Origin: Alphaproteobacteria bacterium
Lineage (GTDB): Bacteria; Pseudomonadota; Alphaproteobacteria; Rhodobacterales; Rhodobacteraceae
DNA length: 8,457 bases
Direction: 5' to 3'
Assembly: GCA_003694465.1 (NCBI GenBank)
Contig: RFKM01000064.1
Location: 1-8,457 of the forward strand
Positions within the stretch are counted from its first letter, which is position 1; each line of letters opens with the position of its first letter. A model generated the notes under the pieces. The model was not told the DNA's origin. It saw only the letters and a program-made list of their open reading frames with translations, and made no database searches. A program made the position numbers and the translations under genes. This document shows positions 6,010-8,457 of this stretch, in pieces.

Positions 6010-6465
6010 GTGACCGATTTCGATCTCGAGGATTTCCTGCCATACCAGCTGGCCGAGGCGGCGCGGGTGGTGAGCGCCGGTTTCGAACGCCATTACCGCG
6101 CGCGATACGGCCTTTCTGTCGCCGAGTGGCGCGTCGTCGCGCATCTGAGCCAGAGCGAGGCGGTTTCGGTGCGCGAGATCCATGCCCGGGTGGGGATGGA
6201 CAAGCCGAAGGTCTCGCGCGCGGCATCGCGGCTCGAGGCGGCGGGCTATCTCAGCAAGGCCGTGCACCCGACCGACCGGCGCCTCGTCCAGCTTTTCCTG
6301 ACCGAGAAGGGCCGGGCGATGGTCGAGGATCTGGCGCCCGTCGCCGCCGCCTACCAGGCCGAGCTGGAGGCCATTCTCGGCAGCGGGGCCGACGAATTCC
6401 GCCAGCGGCTGCACGCCCTACGCACCGCGCTCGGCGCGCCGACGGAGGCCGCGCGCGCCGGCTGA
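6010..6465 (+). CDS. MarR-family transcriptional regulator
   Basis: The 151-residue protein has the size and layout of MarR repressors. There is an N-terminal dimerisation helix (about 9-30), then the winged helix-turn-helix at about 38-100. The recognition region is VREIHARVGMDKPKVSRAAS (54-73), the wing contains HPTDRRLVQLFLTEKG (86-101), and a C-terminal dimerisation helix follows. Such proteins usually repress a nearby transporter or enzyme gene and release DNA on binding a small ligand. GTG 6010 is the only sensible start: AGGG stands shortly before it and the protein begins at the normal family position. The frame is open upstream across the transporter gene, which is antisense noise. 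The divergent MFS gene is the likely target. Its 3' end stops three bases from the yqgE stop codon. Confidence 0.88.
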   Translation: MTDFDLEDFLPYQLAEAARVVSAGFERHYRARYGLSVAEWRVVAHLSQSEAVSVREIHARVGMDKPKVSRAASRLEAAGYLSKAVHPTDRRLVQLFLTEKGRAMVEDLAPVAAAYQAELEAILGSGADEFRQRLHALRTALGAPTEAARAG

Positions 6466-6468
6466 GCC

Positions 6469-7044
6469 TCAGGCTCGCCCGCCCTCGCCCGAAAGCATCA
6501 GCGGATCGATCCCCAGCGCCCGCAGCGCCCGCTCCCATTTTGCGAGGTCGTCGCTGTCGAAAACGATGTCCGGGTCGGCATCGGCGGTCAGCCAGGCATT
6601 CTGGCGCAACTCGCTTTCCAGTTGCCCGGGCCCCCAGCCCGAATATCCCAGCGCGGCGATCACCCTGCGCGGGCCGCGCCCGGCGGCGATATCGACGAGA
6701 ACGTCGCGCGTCGCGGTCATGGCGAAATCGGCATTGATGCGAATCGTGCCCTCGTGCCCGGGGTAGTCGGTCGAGTGCAGAACGAAGCCGCGCCCGCCCT
6801 CGACCGGACCACCGAAATGGACGGGCACGCCGCCGCTGCCCGGCCCTTTGGGGATGTCGAGCTGTTCGAGAAGATCGTCGAGCGCCAGTTTCGGAACCCG
6901 CCGGTTGACGATCAGCCCCATGGCGCCTTCGGCGGAATGGGCGCACATCATGATCAGCGAATGGGCAAAGCGCGGATCGCCCATCGCCGGCATGGCGATC
7001 AGGAACTTGCCGGCAAGGCTTTCGGTCTGGGTCTGGCCTGTCAT
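6469..7044 (-). CDS. yqgE: YqgE/AlgH (DUF179, UPF0301) family protein
   Basis: The 191-residue protein shows the family pattern: LAGKFLIAMPAMGDPRF (10-26), GAMGLIVNR (40-48), HFGGPVEGGRGFVLHS (76-91), ALGYSGWGPGQLESEL (131-146) and NAWL (149-152). No signal peptide or membrane segment is present, so it is cytoplasmic. The biochemical role of the family is unresolved; AlgH was linked genetically to alginate control in Pseudomonas. I chose ATG 7044 because family members begin only a few residues before the LAGKFL motif. The in-frame ATG 7176 would add 44 low-complexity residues. No clear Shine-Dalgarno precedes 7044. The gene is convergent with the MarR gene and divergent from the LdtR-like gene, so it is probably monocistronic. 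Confidence 0.92.
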   Translation of the reverse strand: MTGQTQTESLAGKFLIAMPAMGDPRFAHSLIMMCAHSAEGAMGLIVNRRVPKLALDDLLEQLDIPKGPGSGGVPVHFGGPVEGGRGFVLHSTDYPGHEGTIRINADFAMTATRDVLVDIAAGRGPRRVIAALGYSGWGPGQLESELRQNAWLTADADPDIVFDSDDLAKWERALRALGIDPLMLSGEGGRA

Positions 7045-7046
7045 GG

Positions 7047-7058
7047 CCCATAGATGGG
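7047..7058. repeat. palindrome CCCAT-AG-ATGGG at the yqgE start
   Basis: Five-base arms flank an AG spacer and begin two bases upstream of the yqgE start codon, where a ribosome binding site would normally lie. It could fold and affect initiation or serve as an operator. The repeat is short and may be chance. Confidence 0.25.
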
Positions 7059-7138
7059 TGCGCGCCGGCCCCGATTGCAAGGGTGGGGGCTGCAATCCGT
7101 GCGCCTTGGTGCTTTCGCCGACCGGAGCTTCGCTTGCC

Positions 7139-7167
7139 TTGAAGGTCGTTCCCGGAATAGATGTAAA
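7139..7167 (+). promoter_or_regulatory. candidate promoter for the LdtR-like regulator
   Basis: TTGAAG (7139-7144) and TGTAAA (7162-7167) stand 17 bases apart, each matching four of six sigma-70 consensus bases, in a locally AT-richer patch. Transcription would begin near 7174, about 22 bases before ATG 7196. The -35 extended as CTTGAA also resembles heat-shock sigma sites, but the -10 does not. Confidence 0.45.
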
Positions 7168-7195
7168 ACACAGCAAAATCGTCAGCGAGATCGAG

Positions 7196-7714
7196 ATGTC
7201 CGAGGCCCACGGCAGTCAGAAAATCGTCTCTTCCGACCATCTGGCCGAAGGGCCGGGGTGGGAAGCTTCGGAGTTCGAATATGGGCTGATCATCGCCAGC
7301 AACGCGTTTTCGCGCTGGGTTCAGCTTTGCGTGGCGGCGGCGGGGGCGCCCGGCCTTTCGGCGCTCGAGGTGCTGGTCCTGCACCATGTAAACCATCGCG
7401 GGCGCGAAAAACGCCTTGCCGACATCTGCTTCCTGCTCAACATCGAAGACCGGCACACGGTCAACTACGCGCTGCGCAAGCTCCTGAAACTCGGCCTTCT
7501 GGAGGGCGACAAGCGCGGCAAGGAAGTGTTCTACAGCACCTCGAAAGAGGGGCGGGCGCTTTGTGCCCGCTACCGGGAGGTGCGCGAGCAATGCCTGCTC
7601 GAGGGCCTGCCCCATACCGGCATCAGCGGCGACGAGCTGCGCGACATTGCCGCGGCGCTGCGGGTTCTTTCGGGGCTCTACGATCAGGCGAGCCGGGCGG
7701 CGGCCTCGCTCTGA
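7196..7714 (+). CDS. LdtR-like MarR-family winged-helix regulator
   Basis: The 172-residue protein carries the pattern I recall for the alphaproteobacterial LdtR/COG5631 group. Visible pieces are FEYGLIIASNAFSRW (27-41), a Cys at 45, LSALEVLVLHHVNHRGREKR (54-73), the helix-turn-helix LADICFLLNIEDRHTVNYAL (74-93), wing residues GDKRGKEVFYST (104-115) and ARYREVREQCL (124-134). LdtR in Liberibacter controls an L,D-transpeptidase gene and stress tolerance; the target here is unknown and no transpeptidase gene is in view. Cys 45, 78, 123 and 133 could respond to oxidation, but this is inference. ATG 7196 has only a weak GAG-type ribosome site. A TTG at 7139 in frame is less likely because it overlaps the promoter candidate. 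The stop abuts the TRAP permease stop with no gap. Confidence 0.82.
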   Translation: MSEAHGSQKIVSSDHLAEGPGWEASEFEYGLIIASNAFSRWVQLCVAAAGAPGLSALEVLVLHHVNHRGREKRLADICFLLNIEDRHTVNYALRKLLKLGLLEGDKRGKEVFYSTSKEGRALCARYREVREQCLLEGLPHTGISGDELRDIAAALRVLSGLYDQASRAAASL

Positions 7715-8457
7715 TCAGTTGCCCATCGCCGAGGGCAGAAGCGTGACGATCTGCGGGAAGACCGTGATCAGGAACACGCCCAGAAGCAGCAGCAGGAAGA
7801 ACGGCAGCGCCGCATGGGCGACGCGCAGGATGTTGATTCCCGTCAGCCCCTGAATCACGAAGAGGTTGAAGCCCACCGGCGGCGTGATCTGGCTCATCTC
7901 GACCACCAGCACGAGATAGATGCCGAACCACAGCGGGTCGATCCCCACCGCCTCGACCATCGGCAGGATGATCGAGGTGGTGAGCACCACCACCGAAATG
8001 CCGTCGAGGAAACAGCCCAGCACGATGAAGAAGACGGTCAGCGCCGCCAGCAGGGCATGGGGCGACAGATCGAACGTGCCGATCCAGGCGGCAAGGTGGC
8101 GCGGGATGCCGGTAAAGCCCATGGCGATCGAAAGGAAGGCCGCGCCCATGAGGATGAAGGCGATCATCGCCGAGGTCCGGGTTGCCGAAAGCAGGGCATC
8201 GACGAAATCGGCGCGGCTGAAGCCGCCGGTCTGCCAGGCCAGAAGCCCGGAAAGCAAGACGCCGATCGCCGCCGCGTCGGTAGGCGAGGCGACGCCGGAA
8301 TAGATCGACCCGATCACACCGCCGATCAGCAGGATCACCGGGATCAGACGGCGCGAGGCGCGGAGCCTCGTGCGGAAGTCCGCATCCACCTCTTCCTGCG
8401 GAATCTGGGAAGGGTTCATCCATGCCCGCAGCGCCACATAGCCCGAAAAGAGCACCA
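7715..8457 (-). CDS. TRAP transporter large permease, DctM type, C-terminal part
   Basis: About 247 residues of the C-terminal half are visible; the rest lies beyond the right edge, since such permeases usually have around 430 residues and twelve membrane segments. With a periplasmic binding protein and a small permease it would import a carboxylate or similar solute using the sodium gradient. Family signs, numbered from the first visible codon, are YSGVASPTDAAAIGV (52-66), GCFLDGISVVVLTTSIILPM (147-166), DPLWFGI (173-179) and EMSQITPPVGFNLFVIQG (186-203), followed by a very hydrophobic last segment (214-233). The in-frame GTG at 8455 is almost certainly an internal Val. The partner genes are probably off to the right. 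The substrate cannot be told. Confidence 0.93.
   Translation of the reverse strand, partial: VLFSGYVALRAWMNPSQIPQEEVDADFRTRLRASRRLIPVILLIGGVIGSIYSGVASPTDAAAIGVLLSGLLAWQTGGFSRADFVDALLSATRTSAMIAFILMGAAFLSIAMGFTGIPRHLAAWIGTFDLSPHALLAALTVFFIVLGCFLDGISVVVLTTSIILPMVEAVGIDPLWFGIYLVLVVEMSQITPPVGFNLFVIQGLTGINILRVAHAALPFFLLLLLGVFLITVFPQIVTLLPSAMGN

Noticed and set aside
7161..7166. ATG at 7161 upstream of the LdtR-like gene
   Set aside because: It is followed at once by a TAA stop and is in another frame.
7045..7176. The upstream in-frame ATG 7176 as an alternative yqgE start
   Set aside because: It would add 44 low-complexity residues unlike the family and no ribosome site precedes it.
1..8457. Search for insertion sequences, CRISPR repeats, tRNA genes, prophage or toxin-antitoxin pairs
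   Set aside because: No transposase-like protein, regularly spaced repeat, clover-leaf sequence or small toxin/antitoxin pair was seen; codon character is uniform across the window.

Overview
This 8.5 kb window is a GC-rich stretch of bacterial chromosome. It most probably comes from an alphaproteobacterium of the Rhodobacterales type. The grounds are the very high G+C at third codon positions, sigma-70-type promoters of the TTGAC-N17-GATAGC kind, a TRAP-type carboxylate transporter, and an LdtR-like MarR regulator of a family I know from alphaproteobacteria. I see no mobile element, CRISPR array, tRNA or rRNA. It reads as ordinary core chromosome with one accessory-looking regulator/transporter pair.

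Layout. (1) Positions 1-245 hold a candidate 35-residue small ORF on the minus strand. Its stop overlaps, as ATGA, the possible start of a gene that runs off the left edge. (2) 246-1871, minus: a secreted MuiA-like DUF4140/DUF4139 protein with its own promoter candidate. (3) 2004-3026, minus: asd, aspartate-semialdehyde dehydrogenase, followed by a nested stem-loop. (4) 3027-3383: a 357-bp divergent intergenic region with a good promoter reading right and a roughly 235-nt structured leader. (5) 3384-4646, plus: an RhlE-type DEAD-box RNA helicase. (6) 4659-4704: a compound hairpin between convergent genes. (7) 4705-5886, minus: an MFS transporter, divergent from (8) 6010-6465, plus: a MarR-family regulator. 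Their 123-bp gap holds a symmetric promoter/operator-like arrangement. (9) 6469-7044, minus: yqgE. (10) 7196-7714, plus: an LdtR-like winged-helix regulator. (11) 7715-8457, minus: the C-terminal half of a TRAP transporter large permease (DctM type), cut by the right edge.

How the parts relate. Most neighbours lie head-to-head or tail-to-tail, so most genes are probably single transcription units and no long operon is visible. The clearest functional unit is the MarR/MFS pair, where the regulator probably controls the transporter and itself from the shared gap. The asd/rhlE intergenic region separates amino-acid and cell-wall precursor synthesis from RNA remodelling. The LdtR-like regulator and the envelope proteins (MuiA-like, YqgE) give the window a loose cell-envelope flavour, but nothing in the sequence links them directly.

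I did not find a convincing new multi-gene system. The items most worth a second look are the symmetric MarR/MFS control region, the long helicase leader with a stop/start-overlapping 10-codon ORF, and the small ORF at the left edge.
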